Shown: positions 29,410 to 39,483, counted from the stretch's first letter. The stretch is 64,000 nucleotides of DNA from Puteibacter caeruleilacunae (GCA_005217565.1 SJCO01000002.1:124001-188000); one strand, 5' to 3'. Numbers and translations are program-made. The notes: a model not told the origin generated them from the sequence alone.

Positions 29410-32208
29410 TTATTCAATGACCAACCAAGTATAAGAGTTGGCTGGAATTGTCACTGTTACTTTTACCGTGTAATCGCGCGCCAAATCATAAGACTTAGCT
29501 TTCCCTTCCTTCACACGAATCTTTGCCGATTTTGTTAAACCAGTATAATAAAGTGGAAGATCCACAGTTCGGGTAATCTCTTCATCGGTTGGATTGAACA
29601 ACATTGCCAAACCTTTCTCTTTCAACTGAGGATTAACATGAATAAATCCATCCCAATCTTTTCCAGAAGGACGACGTAGATGTATAATATCACTATTCAA
29701 AATATCACGATACTGCTTATACCAGTTGATTACCTTTACAACAAGTGCCTTTGTTTCGTCAGTATCAAATAATCTTGGTCCGCGATAACATGCCTGTACT
29801 CCAGAACCATAATTCTGCATCATTTGGTTCTCATAATCATCCAGATGATCTTTCAACGGCTCTAAGGTAGCTGCTGCTCCACCACCATGATACTGAGTCA
29901 ATGGTACAAATGTCCAACACATTGATGGAATACGATCCCACAATCCGTCATAGATATTTGTGCGACCAAGCACCAACTGGCGATCACGAGGCAGTGACCA
30001 GTTCACTTCACGATAACCAATACCTGTTTTATTTGTTCCTGAATTAATATAGAAATCAGGAACATTCATGTAGATTCCTTCCGATCGCATCCACTTATAT
30101 AATCCTTGAATCTGAGCATATTGCTTCCACTGAGAATCTCCCAAACCATGGTGATGAGCATGTTTTGTTGATGCACATACATTACCTGGATATGAACCAT
30201 CATTCTCAAAAACATTCATACCTGTCTTGGTAAAGAACTTTTTGATTTTTCGGAAGTAATCATACCCCCATTCACTACACAAACAAGGAGAAGAACCAAA
30301 GATCATCCCCCCTCTCTTACCTGTCTTAGGGTTAATCACATCCACTTCATCACTAATCCAACGACTAGATAACAAGGAATATCCTCCTAGCTCAATACCT
30401 TTACCGTGAGCATAATCGACTAAGTCCTTAAATTTCTGATAATACTCTTCTGACTCTTTTTCCATATTTAAGCCGCTACCAAAACTTAAGATGATCATCT
30501 CATATCCAACAGCAGCACATTGATCAACAGCACGCTTAACAACCTTTGGATCTGTAGAAGTTAGGTGTAAGAATATTGGGTTCTCTGTTGACCATGGAGA
30601 AATAGTACGATACATTTTACGAATGAACATACCTCTTCGCTCCTCCTCACGGGTATCCATTGGTGTCTCCCACACCCTGAAAGTAGATAGTTTTCCTCCT
30701 TTGGCAATAGCCGTTTCTGGCCCTAATGGAGGTCTAACCTCTAACATACAAGGCAACTGAAGAGGGTAATTTGTCTGTGAAGTATAACGAGGATCTGTCT
30801 CCCAATAAGTGGTTACATCAGAGTTCTTTTGCTGCATCCCGCCGAATGCATAATCAGTCTCGATATGAATATTAGGCTTTATCCAATGATCAGGAGTACC
30901 AACAAGATTCTCTCCCTCGACCATTGCCAATTGTTCTAATTTGAAAGCGTTTAGCAACACCATCATATCATTGGTATTAACCACCTCGATCCACTTGCTT
31001 AAGGTTGGAACACCATCATATAACGCAAAATGAACTTTTACAACAACACCGTCCTTCTCTAATGTAAAAATCAATTCTTTTCCTTTAGGCATTTGGTCAT
31101 TAGCGGCCCAACGAACACGTTTCCATTCCAGACGTTCTTCCAACTCTTTAACCTCAAAATCCTGAATCATGAAAGAGTTAGCTGTAGCTGTTAAATTATC
31201 AACCCATTTTCTCAAGGTGTAAGCATATTCAGGCTGTTTACTTAATCCTCCAATATTATAGCTTTTCCCATCTATTGTCAATACTCCTTCATTTGACACA
31301 CCTCTGAGGATGCTCTCTCCTGTCATTTGATTTATATAGTCAACAGTAGCCAGATTAGGAGATACTCGGAATACACGTGCAATCAATCCATTTGACAATA
31401 CTATTTCTCGATTATCATTGGTTCGGTAAACCTCTGCTTTTGCTTTAGAGTTATCAATTAACCAGTCATAATCAGGTTGAGCCAATGGCATTTCAATAGT
31501 CGATAACTTCTCTATTTTTTTATCAAGTCTATCTTTAATCTCACCTGACTGCTCTACTTTTTTTCCAACAAAATCGACCGATGCTGCAAGTGGAGCAATC
31601 TCAAAATATTCGATTTTAGGCTCAATCCACACAGCATGGTCGCCACTAGCTCCATCACCTCCATCTTCAACAACTAATTCAAGTACTCCGCGATTAGCCT
31701 TAACATTAATATTTCGGGCCTGTTCTCCTTGCTTAATAAGTCCTGAGTTATATATTTCTTTCCCATTGTGAATCAATCGGAATACTACACTCCCCTGATT
31801 AACTCTACCTTCTTCTCCTTCAACACCGATAAACTGTTTATGATCGTCAGTTACATTATAAAACATGCGTTTTCCATCAGTCAAAGGGATCGATTTAACG
31901 GTCTTAGCCTGATAGTCAATGTCCGAGTCGTTAACACCAATCTTAGCTGTAAAGCGACTTCCATCATTCATCTTTATTTTGAGGATTGATTTGGCATGCA
32001 CGCCTATACCTAAACTAAAACGATGTCCTCCAACCTTTATATCTTCACCTGCTACTGATTTATTTTTTACAGGTGCACTGTAAGTTTGCTGAGCTAAATT
32101 AATCTGTAAATCCTGAACGTTTACCCAATTCTGAGCATAGCCTCCAAGATTCATTCCTGCAATCATCAAACATCCCAGGGCAAACTTCTTTATACTATTA
32201 CGCTTCAT
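29410..32208 (-). CDS. NPCBM-domain glycoside hydrolase, putative clan GH-D-like (alpha-galactosidase-like)
   Basis: Exported hydrolase of about 932 aa. After a signal peptide (KKFALGCLMIAGMNLGGYAQ) comes an NPCBM-type carbohydrate-binding domain (about residues 25-200, with 'GGHRFSLGIGVHAKS' and 'HAVWIEPKIEYFEI'). The catalytic part resembles alpha-galactosidase-like barrels, with candidate nucleophile Asp in VFENDGSYPGN and candidate acid/base Asp in MNVPDFYINSG. A C-terminal beta domain follows (about 850-930). I do not recognise the exact family. A second in-frame ATG 48 bp upstream (32256) lies in a duplicated ACGCTTCATT context; the inner start gives a normal signal peptide and is preferred. 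Confidence 0.65.
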   Translation of the reverse strand: MKRNSIKKFALGCLMIAGMNLGGYAQNWVNVQDLQINLAQQTYSAPVKNKSVAGEDIKVGGHRFSLGIGVHAKSILKIKMNDGSRFTAKIGVNDSDIDYQAKTVKSIPLTDGKRMFYNVTDDHKQFIGVEGEEGRVNQGSVVFRLIHNGKEIYNSGLIKQGEQARNINVKANRGVLELVVEDGGDGASGDHAVWIEPKIEYFEIAPLAASVDFVGKKVEQSGEIKDRLDKKIEKLSTIEMPLAQPDYDWLIDNSKAKAEVYRTNDNREIVLSNGLIARVFRVSPNLATVDYINQMTGESILRGVSNEGVLTIDGKSYNIGGLSKQPEYAYTLRKWVDNLTATANSFMIQDFEVKELEERLEWKRVRWAANDQMPKGKELIFTLEKDGVVVKVHFALYDGVPTLSKWIEVVNTNDMMVLLNAFKLEQLAMVEGENLVGTPDHWIKPNIHIETDYAFGGMQQKNSDVTTYWETDPRYTSQTNYPLQLPCMLEVRPPLGPETAIAKGGKLSTFRVWETPMDTREEERRGMFIRKMYRTISPWSTENPIFLHLTSTDPKVVKRAVDQCAAVGYEMIILSFGSGLNMEKESEEYYQKFKDLVDYAHGKGIELGGYSLLSSRWISDEVDVINPKTGKRGGMIFGSSPCLCSEWGYDYFRKIKKFFTKTGMNVFENDGSYPGNVCASTKHAHHHGLGDSQWKQYAQIQGLYKWMRSEGIYMNVPDFYINSGTNKTGIGYREVNWSLPRDRQLVLGRTNIYDGLWDRIPSMCWTFVPLTQYHGGGAAATLEPLKDHLDDYENQMMQNYGSGVQACYRGPRLFDTDETKALVVKVINWYKQYRDILNSDIIHLRRPSGKDWDGFIHVNPQLKEKGLAMLFNPTDEEITRTVDLPLYYTGLTKSAKIRVKEGKAKSYDLARDYTVKVTVTIPANSYTWLVIE

Positions 32209-32340
32209 TCTTTCTAGTTTATTATGTTTTTCTTCCCACAATTCACTACGCTTCATTATGGGTACGAGTTTTTTTATCGGTCGTTATAACCAAGGTTAAA
32301 ATCCTGGCTTAGTAACTTCCCTACCTATCAGCATCATTAG

Positions 32341-32403
32341 ACCAGACAATGTGTTCACTACATCAAATCAACACGCTGACAGGACCGTTGGACGCTGTCT
32401 GGT
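32341..32403. repeat. Spaced inverted repeat in the leader of the NPCBM glycosidase gene
   Basis: ACCAGACA (32341-32348) and TGTCTGGT (32396-32403) are perfect complements 47 nt apart. A smaller GACAG / CTGTC stem lies inside. The position upstream of a glycosidase start suggests a regulatory or processing element. From 32410 to 32460 a degenerate run of ACC-containing repeats leads into the end of the fucosidase gene. Confidence 0.55.
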
Positions 32404-32458
32404 GTTAAGGTCTTAGCGTTCGTCCGTTCAACCTTTGATCCTTCCAACCGTTCTACCG

Positions 32459-33811
32459 TTAGTTGATATTATAAACCGACATATCCCTTATGATAGGTGT
32501 TGCTGCTGATTTATTTACAACCAACTTCACTGCCGTCAGTTTCTTTGTATCAAATTGATGAATATACTTGTGTCCAATACAAGATCCTTTAAACAACGAT
32601 ACCCATTGTCCATTTTCTTTACCAAGCAATTCAAAGTCACGCACTCTTTCTCCTTTGCTGATATCCTCCATCAACACTACGTGGTTAATCTCTTGTTCCT
32701 TTTTCAGGTCTATAATAAGCTCATTCCCCTTACCTTTTTCATTCCCGATAGGTTTAGAAAAACGCTTCTTAATTTCATCACCAAATTCTTTCATTCTAGC
32801 AACATCAACATCTGGCACCAAACCACGAGGATCAACAACAACACCAATCAACATGTTGGTATTACGACCTGCTGTTGTATAATATTTTTCGATAAGCGTT
32901 TCTAGCGACATTAAATGTTTTGTGTTTTCAGGATGGTAAAACCAACCTCCTTGCCATCCACCATGACGAATAGGAAAGTCTGCTTCTCCAGGACACCATA
33001 ATGGTCCTTCGCAATCACCATGCAAACGATCAATCTCTTTGTCTCCACCACTTGAGGTTGTAGTATGCGTAGTACTCCAGCATGGGTATGGTGCAACACC
33101 TCTCTCATTACCTACCCAGCGAATCAATGAATTCGTTCCTTCCGGTCCTTGAAATACAACAGCTTGTGGTTGATGTTTATGCAGCAATGTAACAATATCA
33201 GGCCCCCCTTTCTCTGGAGGAAGACATCCACCATCAAACCAGATTTCGAAAAACTTACCATATCCAGAATAAATCTCGGTTAGCTGCTGCTCCACCATAT
33301 CATTATATTCCTTTTGTGCTTTAGGATCATTTCCTCTAACCAAACCAGGATTATCTACTTTTTTATAACCATTTGCTGCTGCACTATAATAAACTCCTGG
33401 ACGCACACCATACTTCTTACATGACTTTACAAATTCAGCAAGAATATCACCTTTTCCATTCTTCCATGGAGAGCTTTTGATACCATAATCATGAGCCTCA
33501 CTTGGCCACAAGCAGAAGCCAGTACAATGTTTTACCACCAACACTGCATACTCACCCCCCATATCTTTAACAGACTTAACCCATTGATCGGTATTCAATT
33601 CTGTTGGATTAAAAATTTTAGGATCAGGATCATAATCCCATTGTCCGCGCCATTGATATTCTGGCTCGTAAACATTTATATCAAAATGAATTATTGCACC
33701 AATCTCACAATCGGCCCATTCAACCTGTTCTTTTGTTGGCTTTGCTATCTCCTGTGCCACAATTGAGGTGACAAATAGAAGCATTAGGAGGGTTTGACTA
33801 ATTTTCTTCAT
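32459..33811 (-). CDS. GH29 alpha-L-fucosidase with C-terminal F5/8C-like domain
   Basis: Exported retaining alpha-fucosidase, 450 aa. The signal peptide ends at IVAQ (about 19). The GH29 barrel shows IGAIIHFDINVYEPE near the start, VLVVKHCTGFCLWPS, VYYSAAANGY, and EIWFDGGCLPPE with the probable nucleophile Asp (about 190). Residues about 355-450 form a discoidin-like beta sandwich (DLKKEQEINHVVLMEDISKG). This short form with a galactose-binding-like tail is like the GH29 subgroup acting on linked fucose, but linkage is not readable. It lies between the GH31 and NPCBM glycosidase genes on the same strand. Confidence 0.88.
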   Translation of the reverse strand: MKKISQTLLMLLFVTSIVAQEIAKPTKEQVEWADCEIGAIIHFDINVYEPEYQWRGQWDYDPDPKIFNPTELNTDQWVKSVKDMGGEYAVLVVKHCTGFCLWPSEAHDYGIKSSPWKNGKGDILAEFVKSCKKYGVRPGVYYSAAANGYKKVDNPGLVRGNDPKAQKEYNDMVEQQLTEIYSGYGKFFEIWFDGGCLPPEKGGPDIVTLLHKHQPQAVVFQGPEGTNSLIRWVGNERGVAPYPCWSTTHTTTSSGGDKEIDRLHGDCEGPLWCPGEADFPIRHGGWQGGWFYHPENTKHLMSLETLIEKYYTTAGRNTNMLIGVVVDPRGLVPDVDVARMKEFGDEIKKRFSKPIGNEKGKGNELIIDLKKEQEINHVVLMEDISKGERVRDFELLGKENGQWVSLFKGSCIGHKYIHQFDTKKLTAVKLVVNKSAATPIIRDMSVYNIN

Positions 33812-33858
33812 CTGTTTAATTGATTTTTAGATTTATGGATTATTAATATCATATACGC

Positions 33859-33891
33859 AAAAATCCCGGGGATCGCGATGCTCTCCCCAGG
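33859..33891 (-). terminator. Terminator of the GH31 gene
   Basis: On the minus strand CCTGGGGA, an 11-nt loop, TCCCCGGG and then ATTTTT. It lies 35 bp past the GH31 stop. A perfect 14-bp palindrome ACCTTATATAAGGT (33902-33915) lies between this hairpin and the stop codon. Confidence 0.65.
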
Positions 33892-33925
33892 TAACCAAAT
33901 CACCTTATATAAGGTTGTATCTGCT

Positions 33926-36082
33926 CTATTTGGTCATAAATTTCCATGAAACTTTACCGAAATTCCAAGGTCCTCCAGTATGCTCATCTTTGATTGATCC
34001 TTTGCCATTAGAAACCGACAAAGACTTCATAGTATATTTACCCTTTTCAAAGTCAAAGGTTTTACCATCATCATCATACAGTTTAAATGTGCCATCAGCT
34101 TTACCATACACACGGATTTCAAGCGGTGTATTATTGTTCCATTCTGCTGTTTGGCGAATAGATGGAATCATAGGTAAGATACCTCCGTCCTTCACAAACA
34201 ATGGAATTTTATCCAATCCTGGCTTAACCTTAATCACTTCTCCATCACCAACATACTTACCAGTATAGAAATCGTACCATTTACCTCTAGGAAGAACCAC
34301 TTTTCTCTCCTTTTCACCAGCAAACATTGGAGCTACTAAAACATAGTCTCCCATCATATACTGGTCCTTAACCTCTTTCTTTACAGCTTCCTCATAAGGA
34401 TTATTGGTATCATCCAATTTTCCTTGAGTCTCTTCTGCTTTTGCATAATATCCTTCAGTTAATTCCATTGCACGGAATGGAGGTGTACCTTCGAAGTGAT
34501 ATTGAGCAAATGTAGAATAGATGTAAGGAAGCATTTGCATTCTCAAAAAGGCTACATCCTGACAAGCCTTATATACGTCAGGGAAAGACCAAGGTTTTGT
34601 TCCTGAAGCCCATGCATTCAACATTGCCATTGGAGAAAAACAAACCGATTGCATTCGTCTTACCCACTCCTCAGAAGACTTACTCTGGCGAACTTCAGGT
34701 GTCCACAATACTCCGTTGAAACTTGAGTTAATCAAAGCAGTAATAAAATCACGATGACTATAGTAATCGTTATAAATCACATATGGATAAGATACTGATC
34801 CAGCATTAGCTGCACGAATTAATCCATAAGTTCTTTCATTTTTACGTCTGTAAATCTCATCTGTTAGTGTCATCATCTGCGTACCATAAGTCTGGCGCAT
34901 CTGCTCTCCATCTTTACCTGAAGGAAAAGTTGCAACATCAGGCCACAACCAGTGGTCGAAACCATCTACTTCGTCAATTTTATAACCACTCACACCAATA
35001 TCTAGTTGATGTTTATTAAAGTGATCTTGCATTATTTTTCGAGCTTCTGGAATAGTATAATCTGGCACAGTTCCACACCATACAGTATGACTACCTGTAT
35101 AGTTCTTCATTTTCTTATCCAAATTACTATCAGGCCACAAATAAGGATTACACCAAAGATTTAGGTAAACTCCCTTTTCTGACATTTCCTTTGTAAAACC
35201 AGCAGGATCAGGGTAGCGTCCTTCATCCCACTCAAACGTACATGGATATGCTTTACTATGCCATCCTGGCTCAAGTCCTAATACATCCAATGGGAAGTTA
35301 TTCTTTTCAAAACCAGCTACTTCTTTACGCTGATCATTATCAGAGTAACGGGTTGGAGTACGTTGCCAGAATCCTAATCCCCATTTTGGAGGCAATGTAC
35401 CACCACCACAGTAAAGGTTAAAGCGGCGAACAACATCCATCATATTTTCTCCTGTGAACATTATCAATTCAACACCTTCCTCAGGAACTACAAATTCAAT
35501 GTTATCAGAATATGGTCTTGAAGACCAACCTTTTCCAACATTTCTATCTACCACCTTAGCAGGGTGCTTACTATCCTTTGTTACACCTGATCCTACATAA
35601 ATATCAATGTAGCGGGCTGCATTAATAAATACTCCATATCCTTTTGATGAAATAAAGAAAGGAACAGGAGCATGAGACCTACCGTCATCTTTACCTGTAT
35701 AGTGGTCCATATGAAGACGAAGAATTTTTCCTCGCTGATGAACTGTCTTGAAGTTCAATCCTAATCCAAAGATCTGTTCTTCTTTTTCCAATGGAAAACG
35801 AACATAGGTCTTCCCATTACGGGTAAATGCTTCTACTTCTTTTTGATCAATAGGAATAGGTGCATTCTTCATTTTCTTAATTGCATCCTGGCGAGGTTCT
35901 TTACCACTAACCGATAATAGATTAAAATCGGCTGGTTCATTAATTTCAGACTTCCACACACCTGGAAGCTCTTCCTGCCATTGTGGAGTTAGTTTAGCTC
36001 CACTTATTTGCTTCGAGTCGTTCTTCACTGTACAACTAAATGCAAGCATGAACAACGCAAATAACATAGTAAGATTCTTCAT
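33926..36082 (-). CDS. GH31 family alpha-glycosidase lipoprotein
   Basis: Glycoside hydrolase family 31 enzyme, 718 aa. The N terminus is a lipoprotein signal (FMLAFSC, Cys about 17), so it is membrane-anchored. The GH31 fold is supported by EEQIFGLGLNFKTVHQRG, GVFINAARYIDIYVGSG, PPKWGLGFWQRTPTRYSD, a nucleophile-type Asp in VSGYKIDEVDGFD (about 365), and FRAMELTEGYYAKAEE, VAPMFAGEKERKVVLPRGKW near the end. The KIDEVDG motif differs from the classic alpha-xylosidase KTDFGE type, so specificity (glucoside, xyloside, galactoside or other) is open. Closest regulator is the membrane AraC protein upstream. Confidence 0.88.
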   Translation of the reverse strand: MKNLTMLFALFMLAFSCTVKNDSKQISGAKLTPQWQEELPGVWKSEINEPADFNLLSVSGKEPRQDAIKKMKNAPIPIDQKEVEAFTRNGKTYVRFPLEKEEQIFGLGLNFKTVHQRGKILRLHMDHYTGKDDGRSHAPVPFFISSKGYGVFINAARYIDIYVGSGVTKDSKHPAKVVDRNVGKGWSSRPYSDNIEFVVPEEGVELIMFTGENMMDVVRRFNLYCGGGTLPPKWGLGFWQRTPTRYSDNDQRKEVAGFEKNNFPLDVLGLEPGWHSKAYPCTFEWDEGRYPDPAGFTKEMSEKGVYLNLWCNPYLWPDSNLDKKMKNYTGSHTVWCGTVPDYTIPEARKIMQDHFNKHQLDIGVSGYKIDEVDGFDHWLWPDVATFPSGKDGEQMRQTYGTQMMTLTDEIYRRKNERTYGLIRAANAGSVSYPYVIYNDYYSHRDFITALINSSFNGVLWTPEVRQSKSSEEWVRRMQSVCFSPMAMLNAWASGTKPWSFPDVYKACQDVAFLRMQMLPYIYSTFAQYHFEGTPPFRAMELTEGYYAKAEETQGKLDDTNNPYEEAVKKEVKDQYMMGDYVLVAPMFAGEKERKVVLPRGKWYDFYTGKYVGDGEVIKVKPGLDKIPLFVKDGGILPMIPSIRQTAEWNNNTPLEIRVYGKADGTFKLYDDDGKTFDFEKGKYTMKSLSVSNGKGSIKDEHTGGPWNFGKVSWKFMTK

Positions 36083-36379
36083 CTGTTTTAAATTTGAAAT
36101 ATTTAGTCGATAATTTCTTATGCAATGTTAGTGATGAAGGAAAAAAGAATCGACCTACTGTGAAGAATCAGACAAATTTGAAGTACTCATGCTCACACGC
36201 ACTCATATATCACTATATTTCAGTAACTTATATTTTAGCAATATTTATAAAAAGTTGCAGTAAAATGTGATAATATGAGAGTAACAATTATCACAACACA
36301 TAAGTCTCTCCAATGCAAATTGTTACTTAAGACTCATGTTGCAATAATTAAAACATCATTACAATACTAAGATAAGAAA
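36083..36379 (-). promoter_or_regulatory. Probable activator-dependent promoter region of the glycosidase cluster
   Basis: This 297-bp AT-rich region separates the GH31 gene from the membrane AraC regulator gene. No TAnnTTTG element was found on the minus strand, in keeping with a promoter that needs an activator. No specific site can be named. Confidence 0.3.
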
Positions 36380-39262
36380 CTATTCTTCAGCATTCATCTT
36401 TCGCTGAAAAGCAGAAGGAGTCATTCCTGTATTATTCTTGAAAATTCTATTAAATGCCGATTTTGAATTAAAACCACAATCCCATGCAATAGATAAGATC
36501 GTTTGACTTTGATATTTGGGATCCTTTAATTTTCTCTTGACTTCTTCAATGCGATATTCATTGATCAGATCATAAAAGTTTCGTCCCATATGATCATTCA
36601 GCATTGCTGAAAGTTGATTAGGAGTCATACCCAATCTATCAGCTAAGTCAGACAGTCCCAGATTCGAATCAAGGTAAAGTTTCTCATCAGTCATTAGCTC
36701 TTGTAATTCATCGACTTTATCTTTCAATTCATCTGGGATACTTATGTTGCTTTTACGATCATCTATTGAAGATTTGACTTCTTGTGATTGGATTTGTTCT
36801 GCCTTCTTTCTTTTTTGCCACCTCATTCCCAACACTAATATCACTCCAACTCCTATTACAGCCAACCAAACCATTGCAAACGATTTTTCAGCTTCAACAA
36901 CCACCTGCATTTCTTCGATATCATTCGACCAAACACCATCATTATTAGCAGCTCTCAGCTGGAAAGTATATAAGCCCTTAGGTAAATTGGTGTAATTAAC
37001 CATAGGATTACGGCCTTGATAAGTAATCCAATCATCATCGTATCCTGCCAAACGATAGGAATAAATATTACGGTTAGGGCTGGTATATAACATTGCCGAG
37101 AACTCTACTTTAAAACGGTTATTTTCATATGGTAACTGAATTTTCAATCCCAATGGTCCTTTCGCCATGATAACGTTACCATTCAATGAATCTCCAACTA
37201 GAATAACTTGCTCGTCGATCAATACATTTGTTATTCCAGGATGAGGGACAGAAATATTCTCCGACATGCGTATGGGATTAAAATAGGTTACCCCACCTGC
37301 TCCTCCAAAGTACATGGTACCATCCTCATCACGCCAGGCTGAATTCTTTCGGAACTTACCCTTAACCACGCCATCGTAGGTAGTATAATTGACAAACACT
37401 TCGGTACGAGGATTAAATTTTGATAATCCTTTATTGGTCCCAATCCAAAGATTACCAGTCTCGTCTTCTAAAATTGCATTGACCTCATTATCCGACAGAC
37501 CATCCTTTTCGGTATATGCTTTAAACGTAAAGACGCTTTCTCCATTCTCCTGATCTTCGATTACTTTATTCAAACCAGCAGGAGATGTACCAATCCATAA
37601 CTGTTGTTTACTATCCTCAAATATTACAAACACTTCATCGCTACTAATACTAGTTGAGTCATTTGCATTAGTTCTAAAATGTTCAAAGTGAATATTGCCA
37701 TCAGTATCCTCATGCATTAAATTCAGACCTCCATGATTGGTTGCCACCCAAATTCTTCCTTTTGAATCCTCGAAAACCTTAAAGATATGGTTAATACTAA
37801 GACTCTCTGAATTATATCGATCTTGAGCAAAAGTCTTCAATTTAAAATCACCATCATCATCTTCCTCAACCAGGACTAATCCTCCTTGTGTTCCCAACCA
37901 GATGCGTTCTTTCTTATCCTGAATTACCGATTGTACCGAATTAGACGGTAATCCCCCACTAATATCTGCACGACTCGTTAAGTGCTTAAAAGTTCCATTC
38001 TTACGATCATATATATTCACACCGTGATCCCAAGTCGTAATCCAAAGTCGTCCTTTTGAATCCTCCAGGAAAGAACTCACATAATTTCCCCACAGACCAT
38101 CTGGTTCACTATGCTGTGGAGGAAAATGCTCAAACATAAATCCGGCTTCGGTTTCAACAACCTTATCCATTCCTTTATCCCGCGTTCCAAGCCACAGAAT
38201 ACCTTGCTTATCACGAAATATTGCCTGTATAAAATTGTTACTTAACGAATGCTCATTGTTAGGTATATGACGCCAGCTTTTAAATCGGTTTCTTGTCCAA
38301 TCATAGATATCCAGACCTTCCTGTGTTCCTAACCAAACAACACCAGATCTATCGCTATAAATATCATAAATATCATCACTACTTGTTGATCCTGGATCCA
38401 ATGGATTGGCCTCAAACCACTCAAAGTTATCCTCATCACGATTATAAACCAACAGACCACTACCATAACCACCAAAATACAATTGACCGTAACGATCTTC
38501 CCCTATTTTATCATAGTCATCTTTAAATTCCCTTGGAACTTGTAGCTGTTGAAAACTCCTTTTTGAACTACTATAGTAAAAGATACCTGCACCACCTGTA
38601 CCCCAAAGAATACCATACCTATCGCTATACAATTCATTGATTTTTATATCAAAAGTATTTTCAACTTTCTTTTCATCCTTATTGTAACGGATAATTCCTT
38701 CCGTGGTGCACACCCACAAAACATTATTGGAATCCTCAAAAACAGACTCAATTTTATAATCGGGTAGAATATAATCCAATTGATTAGACGATTCATCAAA
38801 GACTGTTATACCATTCCAACTATCTCTTATCCACAAATGATCATCAGAATCGACAAATAGGTAATGAATAAATTTAGATTCCAACTCCTTTCTACGATCA
38901 CAAATTGCACTCCATCTTTCAACCTGTCCTTCACTATTTATCCTACACAGGCCAGTAGTAGTTCCAATCCACACTCCTCCATTTTTTGAGGTAGTCATGG
39001 AATATATCTTATCACCACATATCGTTGCACGATTGTCTTGATCACATTTATAGATTTGAAATCGATATCCATCGAATGACGTTAAACCATTCTGTGTTCC
39101 AAACCACATTAATCCCTTACTATCCTGACGAATCAAACGAACTTCATTATGAGATAATCCGTTTTCCGTAGTATAATGATCAAAATGAGGATTATTCAGC
39201 GCCCAAAGTTTCACTGAGATCAAAAGACAAAAGCTACATATGAATGGTATGGTACGTCTCAT
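36380..39262 (-). CDS. Membrane-spanning propeller/AraC one-component regulator (Reg_prop, Y_Y_Y, HTH_18)
   Basis: A 960-aa regulator that probably senses a glycan fragment in the periplasm and activates the glycosidase cluster downstream. There is a signal/anchor at residues 1-22. Residues about 30-700 hold many ~45-aa propeller repeats with the 'DSKGxLWIGTxxGL' pattern, forming two seven-bladed-type propellers. A Y_Y_Y domain (about 715-785, YSYRLAGYDDDWITYQGRNP) and one membrane helix (about 796-814, WLAVIGVGVILVLGM) follow. Then about 45 linker residues lead directly to an AraC-type HTH (about 860-957, LADRLGMTPNQLSAMLNDH and SIAWDCGFNSKSAFNRIFKNNTG). No histidine kinase, ATPase or receiver domain is present, unlike hybrid two-component systems. 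Confidence 0.9.
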   Translation of the reverse strand: MRRTIPFICSFCLLISVKLWALNNPHFDHYTTENGLSHNEVRLIRQDSKGLMWFGTQNGLTSFDGYRFQIYKCDQDNRATICGDKIYSMTTSKNGGVWIGTTTGLCRINSEGQVERWSAICDRRKELESKFIHYLFVDSDDHLWIRDSWNGITVFDESSNQLDYILPDYKIESVFEDSNNVLWVCTTEGIIRYNKDEKKVENTFDIKINELYSDRYGILWGTGGAGIFYYSSSKRSFQQLQVPREFKDDYDKIGEDRYGQLYFGGYGSGLLVYNRDEDNFEWFEANPLDPGSTSSDDIYDIYSDRSGVVWLGTQEGLDIYDWTRNRFKSWRHIPNNEHSLSNNFIQAIFRDKQGILWLGTRDKGMDKVVETEAGFMFEHFPPQHSEPDGLWGNYVSSFLEDSKGRLWITTWDHGVNIYDRKNGTFKHLTSRADISGGLPSNSVQSVIQDKKERIWLGTQGGLVLVEEDDDGDFKLKTFAQDRYNSESLSINHIFKVFEDSKGRIWVATNHGGLNLMHEDTDGNIHFEHFRTNANDSTSISSDEVFVIFEDSKQQLWIGTSPAGLNKVIEDQENGESVFTFKAYTEKDGLSDNEVNAILEDETGNLWIGTNKGLSKFNPRTEVFVNYTTYDGVVKGKFRKNSAWRDEDGTMYFGGAGGVTYFNPIRMSENISVPHPGITNVLIDEQVILVGDSLNGNVIMAKGPLGLKIQLPYENNRFKVEFSAMLYTSPNRNIYSYRLAGYDDDWITYQGRNPMVNYTNLPKGLYTFQLRAANNDGVWSNDIEEMQVVVEAEKSFAMVWLAVIGVGVILVLGMRWQKRKKAEQIQSQEVKSSIDDRKSNISIPDELKDKVDELQELMTDEKLYLDSNLGLSDLADRLGMTPNQLSAMLNDHMGRNFYDLINEYRIEEVKRKLKDPKYQSQTILSIAWDCGFNSKSAFNRIFKNNTGMTPSAFQRKMNAEE

Positions 39263-39282
39263 GCTTCAAATTATCAATCAAA

Positions 39283-39290
39283 CAAAAATA
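39283..39290 (-). promoter_or_regulatory. Putative -7 element of the propeller/AraC regulator gene
   Basis: TATTTTTG on the minus strand matches TAnnTTTG, 20 bp before the ATG. No clear -33 element was found. Confidence 0.4.
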
Positions 39291-39483
39291 GTTCTCATTA
39301 ACCTAATAAAAAAACGTTTATTACACTCAGAATAAATTTTCTGTTCATAGATCCCCATACTTACATGTTAAGCCCATGAAAAACAAAGCATCATAACAAA
39401 TAACGATTGTCCACTCATGCTCTCTTTTTCCCAGCATGAGATAGCATTCGCTTAATATTTGAGCTATATTTACTGCAATAGGT

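Noticed and set aside
33902-33915. Perfect 14-bp palindrome ACCTTATATAAGGT as a regulator site
   Set aside because: It lies directly after the GH31 stop, beside a terminator hairpin, and far from any start except the fucosidase gene; no second copy was seen.
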